DNA of 64,000 nucleotides from Stentor roeselii (lineage: Eukaryota; Ciliophora; Heterotrichea; Heterotrichida; Stentoridae). The stretch lies in the NCBI GenBank assembly GCA_006503475.1, contig RSEH01000104.1, forward strand, positions 62,001-126,000, read 5' to 3'. The notes beneath the pieces were generated by a model that worked only from the letters and a program-made list of their open reading frames with translations, was not told the DNA's origin and did no database searches. Made by a program: the position numbers and the translations under genes. The number at the start of each line of letters is the position of its first letter. Positions within the stretch are counted from its first letter, which is position 1. This document shows positions 1 to 9,236 of this stretch, one piece after another.

Positions 1-737
1 ATCATGTCTTTGAATGTGCTGGGGTCATCAAGAAAGTCATTCAAGAGTCTGTCGAGCATTTGAAGTCTGAAGGACATACTTTGATTAGGATTGATACGGA
101 ATTCATGAAACCTGTGCCTAGAATGTTCACTAAGGGATTGTTTGCGGTTTCTGGGAACTTTATGATGGAAGTGCTGCGAGGGGAAGACCCTATGTGGACC
201 TACAAGCTTTATTATTATCAGAATAAGACTTGGCTTGCTAATTTCTTTTACAAACTTTCTTTTCGACTTGGAGGGTACTCGGAGATTGCGAAGTACTTGG
301 ACTGTATCGACCCTCTCAGTCTTCAGCAGTTTTGTGGAGTTTCGAATGAGTTTGGAGCGTTTAAGTACCAATTGAATAGATATTGGAGCGAATTACAACT
401 TGATGCTGTCGTTTGTCCTATTTTTCCTTTAGTGGCTCCTTTGGTTGGAACTAGTTTGAAGATTCCTCATGCGTTTTCTTATTCGTTTGTTTGGAATGTT
501 GCTGACTATCCTGCTGGTGTTCTTCCTGCTCGGTTGGTTCAAGAAGGTGAAGACATTTATCAAGGCGATGAAAGGGATACTTCTGTTAAAATCTCGAAAG
601 AAATCATGGGAAATAGTGTCGGACTTCCTGTATCTGTCCAGGTCGTGGCCAAGCCTTTTGAAGATGAAAAGGCTTTGAGGGTTATGAAAATTCTGGATAG
701 TCATTTCAAGTTCAACTTCAGTCCTAAACTTGATTAA
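1..737 (+). CDS. FAAH-type amidase, C-terminal part (5' end outside window)
   Basis: The frame is open from base 3 and has no start in the window, so the gene begins upstream. About 245 residues are visible, ending in TAA. The tail carries the block NVADYPAGVLPAR and then GNSVGLPVSVQVVAKPFED, which is the typical C-terminal end of fatty-acid-amide-hydrolase type amidase-signature enzymes. These serine hydrolases cleave fatty acid amides at membranes. The Ser-Ser-Lys catalytic triad of the family lies in the missing N-terminal half, so activity cannot be judged here. The stretch is T- and G-rich on the coding strand. Family assignment is good; exact substrate is unknown. Confidence 0.8.
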   Translation, partial: HVFECAGVIKKVIQESVEHLKSEGHTLIRIDTEFMKPVPRMFTKGLFAVSGNFMMEVLRGEDPMWTYKLYYYQNKTWLANFFYKLSFRLGGYSEIAKYLDCIDPLSLQQFCGVSNEFGAFKYQLNRYWSELQLDAVVCPIFPLVAPLVGTSLKIPHAFSYSFVWNVADYPAGVLPARLVQEGEDIYQGDERDTSVKISKEIMGNSVGLPVSVQVVAKPFEDEKALRVMKILDSHFKFNFSPKLD

Positions 738-810
738 GTTAGTTATTAATTAAATACTCAATAGGTTCTTAATCATACAGAGAATTTACCTCACTTTAAC
801 GCTCGCCACT

Positions 811-1431
811 ATGTCTAATAAAATGAATTCTCGTCATCGTAGAGCTCCTTCAGCTTTGCCACTTATTGGGCTGGATGACCTGTACGAATCCCCTACTTCT
901 GAATACATGACCAGTCAGCCCTTACCTAAGTTCTCATCCTCCACGAAGGACTCAAGTTTACTAAAGCAAAGTTTGAAGCCCTTAAACGGAAAATTTTCGT
1001 ATAACACTCCCAGTGGTCAAAATAATGAATTTTTCAAGTACGACAACAGCAGCAATGAAAGTTCTTTGAAAGGATCAGTTCAGAGGACTGAGATTTGTGA
1101 AAGAATTGAAATTCTGAGTGAAGTTGAGAATGACGATCCTCTTGACGAGCTGTCTTCCGCTATCGATCTGATCGTCAGAAGAAGGGAAAATGCGAAGAAC
1201 AAGGCCTTGATCAACAAGAAGAGCGTCAAAGCTCAACTTGGACTTATGTTTAAACTTGAACTGTCTGATGTCGATACTGACCGACGGAGAGACAATAATA
1301 AAAATACTGAAGAAACCATTGAAGGCCCTGGATCTTCTTTTAATGTTGATGACTTGAGTCTTGTCAAGTTTGACGCAAGTATCGAACATGTGAAAAGAAG
1401 GAAAGGCAAGACTGTCAAGTTTAAGGATTAA
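811..1431 (+). CDS. Hypothetical protein, disordered (206 aa)
   Basis: An ATG-to-TAA frame of 206 codons lies 73 bp after the amidase stop. The protein is rich in Ser, Asn, Lys and Asp and looks largely disordered. An acidic or helical patch sits around residues 95-130 (ERIEILSEVENDDPLDEL), and the tail is very basic (RRKGKTVKFKD). I recognise no domain. Codon use matches the neighbours and nothing longer is open on the other strand, so it is likely a real gene of unknown role. Confidence 0.65.
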   Translation: MSNKMNSRHRRAPSALPLIGLDDLYESPTSEYMTSQPLPKFSSSTKDSSLLKQSLKPLNGKFSYNTPSGQNNEFFKYDNSSNESSLKGSVQRTEICERIEILSEVENDDPLDELSSAIDLIVRRRENAKNKALINKKSVKAQLGLMFKLELSDVDTDRRRDNNKNTEETIEGPGSSFNVDDLSLVKFDASIEHVKRRKGKTVKFKD

Positions 1432-1656
1432 GTTAAGGGTTTATATTTATCGAGCATGGGAAGGTTTGGATAATAAACTTTCTAGAAACTTTTCAGATAA
1501 TTACTTGATTTTTAGAATGAACTATAAAATATTGAAGTTCTTTAAAGGTTTAGCGATTTTTTTATAATTTTTAGGAAAACGAGAGATATTTTATCTATTT
1601 TCACTTTTTTATAACTGATAAGGTCTTTATATAATAACTATTTTTTTTAAAATAAC

Positions 1657-3075
1657 CTAATCATCTTTGATAATTATTCTCACAATTTCACCTTTCGTCC
1701 TTTCCTTGGTTTCTACAAGTTCGAAAAAGCAATGAACCGCAGCGAAAGCCATAAAAACTGCAAAAGACGTAAAAATCCAAGACATATGAACTCCTGATAT
1801 AATCGCAAAATCAAATCCAAAGCAAACAAAACTCTGCATTAAAAAATTCATGCCGACAGCAAGACTCATAACCTGCTGATTCAAAACTTCAGCACAATAA
1901 ATCCAAAGAGTAGTTCCAAAAGAAAAGCTAAAAAAGAACAAATACGCTAAAACCAATGCAAGTTTAAAACTCTCAGAAATCGATGAAAACCTTGAAACAA
2001 CAGCAAGTCCGATCAAATCAGCAGCCATTAAAAAAGCCCCGGAAGTTAAAATAGTCTTTCTTCCAAAAGTTTTCAAAGCAACTACAGTAAAAGCATTAGA
2101 AAAAATAAGCATGAATCCTAAAGCAAGCGTCATAAGCCTGACAGTGATCCCGCTGCTGCCAAGTCCCTCAAAGATCTGATTAGAATAAACCAAGACCACA
2201 TTAATTCCAGACAACTGTTGATAACTTGCAAGGGCCAGTCCAATTCTCATCATTTTTCTGAACTTTTTCATGCAAAAAACATCAAAAAATTTAACTTTTC
2301 TCTGAGTTAAAAGCGGCTCTTCAAGTTTTCCATCATTTTTTGAAAATTGTTGAAAAATCATTTTAGCTGAACTTTTGCAGTAAATCAGTTCTAGTGACTC
2401 GAGACAACTCTCCACATCTCCTTTTTCAAAATACCAGACTGGAGAATCGAAATCCATCAGAAAGAAAATCCAGCAGAGTTGATAGGCGGATAAAATAATT
2501 ACTAAAAACATGCTACTGGCCCATAAGGTCCAGTCGTCGCCGAACAACTCGATCAGGACCCCGTAAAAGTAAGCCAAGATGAATCCGAAAGAAGAAAATA
2601 TTGCCATCCAAGGACCTACCTGTGAGTTTATTTCAGGTGGTGTGAATTCGTTTGCGAATTTTGGACAAACTGATATGACCATCCCGCCTGCTACTCCTGC
2701 CAAAAAACGGCTTGCTATAAATGTTGAGGTAAAAGGGAAAAGTAGTACAAGTAGTGAACTAGTGATAAAAAAATAGTTGATTATTGCGCAGGATTTTTTT
2801 CTGCCGAAGGAATTCATCAGAGAGCCACTTGACAATGCTCCTATCAAGGCTCCGATTGGGTAAAGCGAGTTACTCAGACCTATCAGTGAACTGTTTTCAC
2901 CCCAGGAGTAGTACTTCGATACAGGCTTAGAAATCGAGTTCATTATTCCTAAAGATAAACCGAACAATAACCAAGAGATATTAATGTTCAAAACGATTTT
3001 CCATACGTTTTTGTTTTTAATTTGAACCATTATAAACTTTGAATTAAATAATGGTTGATTAGTTGTGATATTCAA
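1657..3075 (-). CDS. MFS sugar-transporter-like protein (SLC2 family)
   Basis: A polytopic membrane protein of 472 aa with about 12 hydrophobic segments, the usual length for SLC2-type hexose transporters. Family marks in order: an SFGRKK loop after TM2 (MFS motif A), RFLAGVAGGM near TM4, the QQLSGIN block of TM7, a second GRK loop (FGRKTI), and the post-TM12 ETKERTKGEI that matches the PETKG signature. Family members carry sugars or polyols across the plasma or vacuolar membrane by facilitated diffusion or proton symport. An alternative start at residue 16 (3028-3030) would shorten the tail and leave more room for the divergent PRP4 promoter. Substrate cannot be told. Confidence 0.9.
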   Translation of the reverse strand: MNITTNQPLFNSKFIMVQIKNKNVWKIVLNINISWLLFGLSLGIMNSISKPVSKYYSWGENSSLIGLSNSLYPIGALIGALSSGSLMNSFGRKKSCAIINYFFITSSLLVLLFPFTSTFIASRFLAGVAGGMVISVCPKFANEFTPPEINSQVGPWMAIFSSFGFILAYFYGVLIELFGDDWTLWASSMFLVIILSAYQLCWIFFLMDFDSPVWYFEKGDVESCLESLELIYCKSSAKMIFQQFSKNDGKLEEPLLTQRKVKFFDVFCMKKFRKMMRIGLALASYQQLSGINVVLVYSNQIFEGLGSSGITVRLMTLALGFMLIFSNAFTVVALKTFGRKTILTSGAFLMAADLIGLAVVSRFSSISESFKLALVLAYLFFFSFSFGTTLWIYCAEVLNQQVMSLAVGMNFLMQSFVCFGFDFAIISGVHMSWIFTSFAVFMAFAAVHCFFELVETKERTKGEIVRIIIKDD

Positions 3076-3120
3076 ATTATAATTTTTATGTGATAAGGTG
3101 GAAGGAAATTATATAAAATT

Positions 3121-4467
3121 ATGAGTTCGGACTCAGAATCTATGTCTATCAGTCCTCAACCTCAGAATTTTTCTGAAATTAATTGTGATATTCATAGAGA
3201 GGGTATTGAAACGAATGGAATTGATAAAACTGTAACCAGGCAGAGAAGTCGTTCAAGGAGTCCTCCAAGTCTAACTGGGCATTTGAAAGGTAAAAAATTA
3301 TCGAGTCATGGTAGCTCTGTTTCTAGTGATGATATGTTCATCAAAACTCCTGAACCTGCAGAGACTACTGGTCAAGTTAGGATTGGAGGAGAACTGGAAG
3401 ATGCATCAGGCTATTACGTCCCTCAGGTCGGCGAGGTGATTCTAGACAACGAAACCAACTCAAGATTAAAAATCCTCTCAATCCGTGGAAAAGGAGTATT
3501 CTCATGCGTAGTAGAAGTAGAAAACCTAGAAAACTCATCTAAACTCGCCTTAAAACTGCTTCGAAGTTCCGAAATGATGCAAAAATCCGGTGAAAAAGAG
3601 CGAAAAGTCCTTGAAAAATTAAACACCTCTGACCCTTTCGACCACCGTCACATAATCCGTTTATTCGGTTCCTTCATCTACTCAGGCCACTTATGCTTAA
3701 AATACGAGTTAATGTTCATGAGTCTTCGAGAAGTCCTTCAAAAGTTCGGTAATCCAAACGGCCTATCCTTAAAAGCAGTTCAATCCTTTTCTCGTCAAGG
3801 TTTCCTCGCACTGCATCACTTAAAGTTACACAAAATGATCCATTCCGACAGTAACCTTTAATCAGTAAAGCCGGACAACATCTTAATCTGTTCACAACTT
3901 CGGAAAATAAAACTCTCTGACTTTGGCAGCACTTTAGAAGAAGGTGAAAATAAAATCACTGAAAATCTTGTGGCAAGGTATTATCGTCCTCCTGAAATTT
4001 ACCTGGGGTGCCCTTACGACTCTAGTGTCGATGTCTGGAGTTTCGCTTGCACCCTCTTCGAACTCTTCACAGGAAAAGTCCTGTTTCCAGGTAACTCCGA
4101 CTCACATATGATGAAGTTGATTATGGAGGTCAAAGGACCTATTCCGAAAAAAATGAGGACTCAAGGCAAGTTCGTTCAGAAGTTTTTTGAAGACTTTTCT
4201 TTTGTTTATTGTAAAAATGAACTGGAAGGACCTGCTCGAGTACCCTTGTCGGAGTTGAAGAAGGAAAAAAACTTAGGTGTTGCTTTAGAACCGACTTTAA
4301 AGATAGGAATGGCTCAAGGTGCTGAGCAGGACTATGCAAGGGAAGTTCTTTTATTTCAGAACCTGTTGGAACAGTGCCTGGAACTCGACCCAAACGAGAG
4401 AATCACTCCAGACCTCGCATTAAAACATCCTTTTTTAGAAAAAAGACGTAATAATAATGGAAATTGA
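3121..4467 (+). CDS. PRPF4B: PRP4-type splicing kinase, one 15-nt intron
   Basis: Coding parts are 3121-3850 and 3866-4467, giving 443 aa. The N-terminal ~100 residues are disordered and include an RS-like stretch (RQRSRSRSPP). The kinase domain follows: glycine loop RGKGVFS, catalytic loop HSDIKPDNIL (completed only by removing the intron), DFG in LSDFGST, activation segment VARYYRPPE, and FPGNSDSHMMKLIMEVKG, which closely matches the insert of PRP4/PRPF4B kinases (FPG-NNHMLKLAMDLKG). PRP4 phosphorylates tri-snRNP proteins during spliceosome activation in the nucleus. In the catalytic loop the usual HRD/HAD is HSD; the Asp is kept. The stop is TGA and overlaps the next gene by 11 bp. High confidence. 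Confidence 0.93.
3851..3865 (+). other. 15-nt spliceosomal intron
   Basis: GTAACCTTTAATCAG has GT-AG ends and contains an in-frame TAA. Removing it joins HSD-I-KPDNIL, the exact kinase catalytic loop, without a gap. Introns of 15-16 nt are a hallmark of heterotrich ciliates. This is the only intron in the window I can prove by homology. Confidence 0.93.
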
Positions 4468-5458
4468 ACAGAAACTCGAAGATCTCATCGAAAACACAGA
4501 CTTGTCTTCTTTAACTTCTCCTTATCTCTCTAAAACATTTTCCCTTTGGCGCCATTCTCTTGTATCCGGCGATGATCAAGACCTGGACTGGTTCATTGAA
4601 AAAGTCGATCATTACTTTCTTCCTAAATTTTTAAAGAAAGTGGCAGAAGCCTACACAACGGCCATCAGGACCGACCCGTCCTTATCAGGCCTTCCAGACC
4701 CTGACCAGTCAGTGACGAGCTTCGTCAACATCTTGGTCCAGTGGAGCGTCGAACTCGAACTAGCAGTGGACCTGGTCGAGCGAGCGAGAAGCTACAAACT
4801 CTTTGAAATACCTCATGGGTATCAAAATTTATTCAAAGAACTCAAAGATGAATGGCGAGAACATGAAAGTTATTCTCAGAAGTTCTCAATGTTTTTCTTT
4901 AAATATCTTGGAAAAGCAGCTGGTCGACTTAAGACTATTGCTGAAGATTCAATTAAAGGAAATGTCATGCAGAATATGTTTCAGGCAAAAGGAAGTATTT
5001 TAATTAGTGTCTGTTATGCATATGTTTGTAAAACTATGCCTTGGCCACTGCTCACGTTGCTTGGAACTCAGTGCTCTTGGATATTTTCCTCTGTTGTTAT
5101 CAGCAAGGTAGGCCAAAAGGTCTGTGAAAAAATCGAGGACAAGAACTTGATGATGAAAATTCAGAAACTTCAACAGGAACTGGAAAAAATGACCTCTGAT
5201 TTAATGAATCGAAATGAAAAAAGCTCGGAATTGATAAAAAAAGCAGCTGGAAGAGATGAAAGTGACTTGATTCGACTTGCTGAGCACTTTAATAAAGTTT
5301 TGAATCATCATCAGGTTGAAATTGATTTACAGAAAGAGTTTGATGAAGATGTTTTTGTTGCTGAACATGCAGTGATCACTGAGCAGGACGGGTGGTTTTT
5401 AGTTCAACCTTACGAATTGAATTGTGAGATGATGGAAGACTGGATGGTTGTTGACTAG
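4457..5458 (+). CDS. Hypothetical membrane-associated protein (333 aa)
   Basis: The ATG at 4457 lies inside the last codons of PRP4 (11-bp overlap in another frame). The next in-frame Met comes only after ~140 residues, so this start is the likely one. The protein has an acidic N-terminal ~110 residues, a hydrophobic stretch at about 178-215 (ILISVCYAYVCKTMP, then LLTLLGTQCSWIFSSVV) that may be one or two membrane passes, and a coiled coil at about 228-262. It ends in an acidic tail. No known family recognised. Ends in TAG. Confidence 0.75.
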   Translation: MEIEQKLEDLIENTDLSSLTSPYLSKTFSLWRHSLVSGDDQDLDWFIEKVDHYFLPKFLKKVAEAYTTAIRTDPSLSGLPDPDQSVTSFVNILVQWSVELELAVDLVERARSYKLFEIPHGYQNLFKELKDEWREHESYSQKFSMFFFKYLGKAAGRLKTIAEDSIKGNVMQNMFQAKGSILISVCYAYVCKTMPWPLLTLLGTQCSWIFSSVVISKVGQKVCEKIEDKNLMMKIQKLQQELEKMTSDLMNRNEKSSELIKKAAGRDESDLIRLAEHFNKVLNHHQVEIDLQKEFDEDVFVAEHAVITEQDGWFLVQPYELNCEMMEDWMVVD

Positions 5459-5493
5459 TTTTCATGTTTAATTAACGATTATCAAATATTATT

Positions 5494-5937
5494 TTAGTTT
5501 TTCATGAATTGCTTTTTCCATCTTCGGAAGGTTCTGATGTGATGAAGACGAATGCAGCGCTTGTAAGTTAAATTGATTCGGAAGAGTCTTGCATGGCATC
5601 CACTTGCTATTTTTATACTTCGACTCACTCGATCTCTTTTAGTTGGCACTTGGTTTGGTGGCAGGGTTGCTTGTTGTTGTTCAACGGCTGCTGGTTCTGA
5701 TGAAAGTGAAACTTGGGCTGATGTTAGAACTGCTTGCTCTGCGGGGCCTGACTGTTGACGGTCTTGTTTTGATTGGAAAATTTCTGAACTTTTTGAAAGG
5801 ATTGAATCTTCCTTGTGAGTTAGTTTGTGTGCTAAAAGTAATAAGTTACTTACGTCTTTGTAGCATATTTTACATCTAGAAGTCGCTCCATCCGATGGGA
5901 AAAAACACAATTTAGAACTATTCATGTTTATGCTCAT
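5494..5937 (-). CDS. Small protein with one C2H2-like zinc finger
   Basis: A 147-residue frame converges on the previous gene with 35 bp between. Residues 22-41 read CKICYKDVSNLLLLAHKLTH, a C-x2-C-x11-H-x3-H finger, one residue tighter than the standard C2H2 spacing. The middle is Gln/Ser/Pro-rich and disordered; the C-terminal 40 residues are strongly basic. A possible 16-nt GT-AG stretch near 5600 would give a different, shorter tail, so the C-terminus is uncertain. Role unknown; nucleic-acid binding is only an inference. Confidence 0.5.
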   Translation of the reverse strand: MSINMNSSKLCFFPSDGATSRCKICYKDVSNLLLLAHKLTHKEDSILSKSSEIFQSKQDRQQSGPAEQAVLTSAQVSLSSEPAAVEQQQATLPPNQVPTKRDRVSRSIKIASGCHARLFRINLTYKRCIRLHHIRTFRRWKKQFMKN

Positions 5938-6062
5938 TTCTTCTCAGAAATATTATAAACCATTTTTGGTGTCGAGAATTCATTTCTGCATTTAGAAATT
6001 TTTTATTAAATAATCAAGTCCTCGTTCATTCCAAGAGTCACAACACACTCAATAATTCTCCA

Positions 6063-6671
6063 ATGGAAAGAAACTCAACATCAACAGACTACCTAGTAAA
6101 ACTTCTAATCCTAGGCGACGGTAAAGTAGGTAAAACAAGCATCCTTCTCCGCTTCACGGAGGACTATTTCCCAACTTCTCACATCCAAACCCTGGGAATA
6201 GACTTCAAGTTGAAAATTGAGAAAATTGACTCAAAGACCTACAAATTCCAGATTTGGGACACGGCAGGTCAAGAGCGTTTCCGCAAGCTAACGACGGCTT
6301 ACTACAAAAACGCAAAAGGAATAATCCTGGCTTTCGACGTGACTCGTCGCGATTCTTTTGAGATGGTCTCATTTTGGATGTCTGAAATACAAAAACACGC
6401 CTTGGAAGGGGTGACTAAAGTTCTGGTCGGCAACCAGATTGATAAAGATGATAGGAAAGTCTCAACTGAAGAAGGCAGGCTCAGGGCGAAAGAATTGGGA
6501 GTCGAGTACTTTGAAACTAGTGCGAAAACTGGCGTCGGCATCTCAGAGCTCTTTGCTTATATGGCTATTAATACGAGGTATGTCGAGGACAACAAGCTTT
6601 CCAACCCTCGGACAAGCGTGAGGCTAAGTCAAAACAAGGAGAGAAAGAAGTGCTGCGGGAAGAACAGCTAG
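6063..6671 (+). CDS. Rab-family small GTPase
   Basis: A 202-aa Ras-superfamily GTPase of Rab type, full length. It has P-loop GDGKVGKTS (18-26), switch I with TLGIDFKLK, switch II WDTAGQERFR (65-74), G5 motif ETSAK (151-155), and a C-terminal double cysteine (KKCCGKNS, 197-198) for geranylgeranylation. Rabs direct vesicle traffic on membranes. The core resembles the Rab1/8/10 group but the exact subclass is unclear. Oddity: the G4 guanine-specificity motif, normally NKxD, is NQID (124-127), with Gln for Lys. Confidence 0.92.
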   Translation: MERNSTSTDYLVKLLILGDGKVGKTSILLRFTEDYFPTSHIQTLGIDFKLKIEKIDSKTYKFQIWDTAGQERFRKLTTAYYKNAKGIILAFDVTRRDSFEMVSFWMSEIQKHALEGVTKVLVGNQIDKDDRKVSTEEGRLRAKELGVEYFETSAKTGVGISELFAYMAINTRYVEDNKLSNPRTSVRLSQNKERKKCCGKNS

Positions 6672-6706
6672 TGTGCAACTAATAATCTACTCCGTTCATT
6701 AAATAA

Positions 6707-7042
6707 ATGGTCAAAAGAGTCACCCTACGCAAGAGGAATTCTTACCACACAAAATCTAACAAGATTAGACAGGTCAGAACTCCTGGAGGAAGACTTGTAG
6801 TCCACTACACTGATAAAATCGCTGCCGGACCTCAGTGCAGAGAAACGAAGACTAGAATTTCTGGAATCGCCAGGCTTAGACCCAGGAAATACGCTACTCT
6901 TAGAAGGACTGACTTGACTGTGTCCAGAGCTTATGGAGGAGTTTTAACCCATGCTGTGGTCAAGGATCGCATTGTTAGAGCTTTCTTGACTGAAGAGATC
7001 AAAGTCATCAAGAAGAAGATGCAGCAAAAGAAGGCTAAATAA
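6707..7042 (+). CDS. RPL34: Large-subunit ribosomal protein eL34
   Basis: A 111-aa basic protein starting MVKRVTLRKRNSYHTKSNK, with RTPGGRLVVHY, the VSRAYGG block and the VKDRIVRAFLTEE helix. These match eukaryotic/archaeal eL34 along its length. It is part of the 60S subunit. In the human protein two CxxC pairs hold zinc; here only the first Cys remains (GPQCRET) and the second pair reads THAV, so the zinc site is lost. It begins 35 bp after the Rab gene, in the context AATAAATGG. Confidence 0.95.
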   Translation: MVKRVTLRKRNSYHTKSNKIRQVRTPGGRLVVHYTDKIAAGPQCRETKTRISGIARLRPRKYATLRRTDLTVSRAYGGVLTHAVVKDRIVRAFLTEEIKVIKKKMQQKKAK

Positions 7043-7076
7043 TAGTTAGACTGCCCATTCCTTACTCTAATACTAA

Positions 7077-7901
7077 ATGGAAATCCTGGAACAAAAACGT
7101 CCTCTGCCCCGTCCACACTCTCCACCAAAGCCTCTAGAATCAGACGAAGAATTATATCAAGATGAAGAGTCCTCACCACTTCAATTAAAAAACCTATCCG
7201 AGAACTCTAACAGATCCGGGAAAATCCTTCAGCTATCAACACATAAATGTCAGCAAGTTTCTCATTCAACTTCAATCCACCGTTCATCATCGCTCGAACA
7301 TCGACTTCAAGGAGCGACATCAGCAATAAAGCACTTAGAAAAGGAGTTAAAAGAAAAAAATTCAGTAATTTCAAGACTTCAATCAGATCTGAATGAAAAA
7401 ACCCGAGTCATTGAAAACTATTCTTCACAGATCGCGAGTGCCCAGACCCATTCAAAAAGTTCGATGATCCAAAGTTCGATAACGAGCGTGATTAAAAAGA
7501 AAGAAAAAGAACTTGAAAAAATCATCAAAAATCAACAAGAAAAAATCGAGGAAGATAAAAAAACAATGTTTCGTCTTCAGGAACTTAATAAAAACTTAGT
7601 CACAAAAGTAAAGGATCAAGAGAAAAAACTTGAAGAAATTGAAATGTCCGCGAATGAAAAAATGAAAAAATATCATTTAAACCGAAATTTAGTTGAAGAA
7701 AATGAACATCTGGCAATGATCAGTCGTAAAACCAAGCAAGAAGTTCAGAATTTAAAGGAAGAGCTGAAAGGTTTACAGGAAAAGTATAATAATTTACTCA
7801 CTTCTTCTATGGAATTCGAGTACCAGACTCGTGAACTCTATAAAGCAAATCAGATTTTAAATGAAAATATTCTCAAGTTACTAGAAAGCAACCAGATCTA
7901 G
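7077..7901 (+). CDS. Coiled-coil protein (274 aa)
   Basis: It starts 34 bp after eL34. The first ~75 residues are Pro/Ser-rich and disordered. From about residue 80 to the end the sequence is a long charged heptad-type coiled coil (LEKELKEKNSVISRLQ, KEKELEKIIKNQQEKIEE). No catalytic domain is seen. It is of the type common in ciliate basal bodies and cortex, but no named family can be assigned. Ends in TAG, 11 bp from the convergent next gene. Confidence 0.75.
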   Translation: MEILEQKRPLPRPHSPPKPLESDEELYQDEESSPLQLKNLSENSNRSGKILQLSTHKCQQVSHSTSIHRSSSLEHRLQGATSAIKHLEKELKEKNSVISRLQSDLNEKTRVIENYSSQIASAQTHSKSSMIQSSITSVIKKKEKELEKIIKNQQEKIEEDKKTMFRLQELNKNLVTKVKDQEKKLEEIEMSANEKMKKYHLNRNLVEENEHLAMISRKTKQEVQNLKEELKGLQEKYNNLLTSSMEFEYQTRELYKANQILNENILKLLESNQI

Positions 7902-7912
7902 TGTTAATTTTC

Positions 7913-8413
7913 TTAAGTTAGCTTAGACTTACCTTTTGTAAAGACTTTTGTCTTGCTGTTAGACGTGGACCTGTACTGCGATTTTTTTGTCATGATCTTC
8001 GGAAGGGTTACTTCTGCCTTTTCCTCGATTTCAACTTTCTCAATTTGACTTATCCATGATTTCGGCATCGGAAGAGGCTTTGTTGAGTTCACCTGCCAAT
8101 ACTCAAGATCATCGTCGAGGTAAGGATTTTCTTCTATTTGGTTCTGGTAATAATGGGGAGGGCGAATTGGAGGTCGACGGATTTTCAATGAGTCTAACTT
8201 GTCCAAGATTTGCTTTATCACTCGATCTTTTTCGGTTAGTTCAAGTTTCATTATTTTTATTGACTCCTGGTTTCTTTGGATTGACTTTGCAAGGTCTATT
8301 AGTTTTAACTCGTTTTCAGGAATTGAACTTATTGAGTTTCCGTCTTCTTTGATTTCGACTTCTTTTGGAGAGGGTTTTTTTTGGGGCTCTGGGGTTTTGG
8401 CTTGTTTTGACAT
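7913..8413 (-). CDS. Hypothetical protein with short coiled coil (166 aa)
   Basis: Starts MSKQAKTPEPQ with a disordered Lys/Pro N-terminus. A coiled coil follows at about 33-75, then a Pro/Tyr-rich segment (RPPIRPPHYYQNQ) and a basic Ser/Lys tail. No family recognised. The upstream sequence on its coding strand is A/C-rich and G-poor, like the leaders of other genes in the window. Confidence 0.65.
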   Translation of the reverse strand: MSKQAKTPEPQKKPSPKEVEIKEDGNSISSIPENELKLIDLAKSIQRNQESIKIMKLELTEKDRVIKQILDKLDSLKIRRPPIRPPHYYQNQIEENPYLDDDLEYWQVNSTKPLPMPKSWISQIEKVEIEEKAEVTLPKIMTKKSQYRSTSNSKTKVFTKGKSKLT

Positions 8414-8593
8414 ATATAACTGAAGATTGGAAAAATAAAGGAATCAATTGGATTTTTTTTGGTTTTTTATTTGGGAAAGTTTTTTCAGTTTAGGTGAAAA
8501 GTTCTTGTGAGGTGAAGGGTTTTATACAATGTTTTAATTATAATTATTCAACAAGATGTTTTTAAGTCTTCTAATTAAACTAATTCTAATGTC

Positions 8594-9010
8594 TTATAAA
8601 TGATAAGCGAATTCCCAGCAACTTATATAACTGCCTGATTTATTTTCAAGATATACCATCACATCATATAGCCCTGGAAAAGTACCAGCGACTAATGTAA
8701 AGTTGAAAGAATAGCTGACTCCATATATGTAGTTCCGAAGCACTGGGAAATTGTTGGTAGCGAATTTTGAACCGTCATGGGTTGTCTTTGCGACTAATTG
8801 ATTTAGAGTTTCATTGCGATTGAATACTCCAGTCATCAATCCCGTATAAGGTTTAGCTATAACTGGAGGATAAGGGTTGACAGTGAAATCCATAGTAATG
8901 AACTGACTATCTGAAGTGCAGCTCTTTCCAGTACCTAAGTTCTGACCAGACTTGAAGCTTGAAATCGGGATAATTTGAAGTATGATAACAAGAGCCACAA
9001 AAATTTTCAT
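8594..9010 (-). CDS. Secreted ML-domain (NPC2/MD-2-like) lipid-binding protein
   Basis: A 138-aa protein with a clear signal peptide (MKIFVALVIILQIIPISS). The mature part has the beta-rich layout of ML domains, with FNFTLVAGTFPGLYDVMVYL and a C-terminal SCWEFAYHL that resembles the TCxEF end of phosphatidylglycerol/NPC2-type proteins. Cys residues near the N-terminus (SCTSD) and C-terminus (SCWEF) could form the usual bridge. Family members bind sterols or phospholipids in lysosomes, phagosomes or outside the cell, a sensible role in a phagotroph. Family call is moderately sure. Confidence 0.68.
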   Translation of the reverse strand: MKIFVALVIILQIIPISSFKSGQNLGTGKSCTSDSQFITMDFTVNPYPPVIAKPYTGLMTGVFNRNETLNQLVAKTTHDGSKFATNNFPVLRNYIYGVSYSFNFTLVAGTFPGLYDVMVYLENKSGSYISCWEFAYHL

Positions 9011-9236
9011 ATTTATTAGAAGCAGAAGATAATCTTACATCCAAGTTGTTTCAAGTAAAATAACTCTTATAAATATTAAATAGAAGAAAAAGAAGGGGTT
9101 TATTAATATCATACATTCAAAGTTAACTAAGAAATATTAAAAGATTATTATTTCATGTTTAATTAGGTTGAGTTAATTATTAACAAGAGATAGGATGAGA
9201 ATTCTTTCAGTAATTTCTTTAAACATTGTCTAAATA

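Noticed and set aside
5585-5605. 16-nt intron in the small zinc-finger gene
   Set aside because: GT-AG ends exist on the minus strand, but the context lacks the GTAA start of the proven intron and no homology decides the frame.
5643-5879. 78-codon plus-strand frame inside the small zinc-finger gene
   Set aside because: Antisense shadow; Leu/Val-rich with no motif, while the minus strand has the C2H2 pattern.
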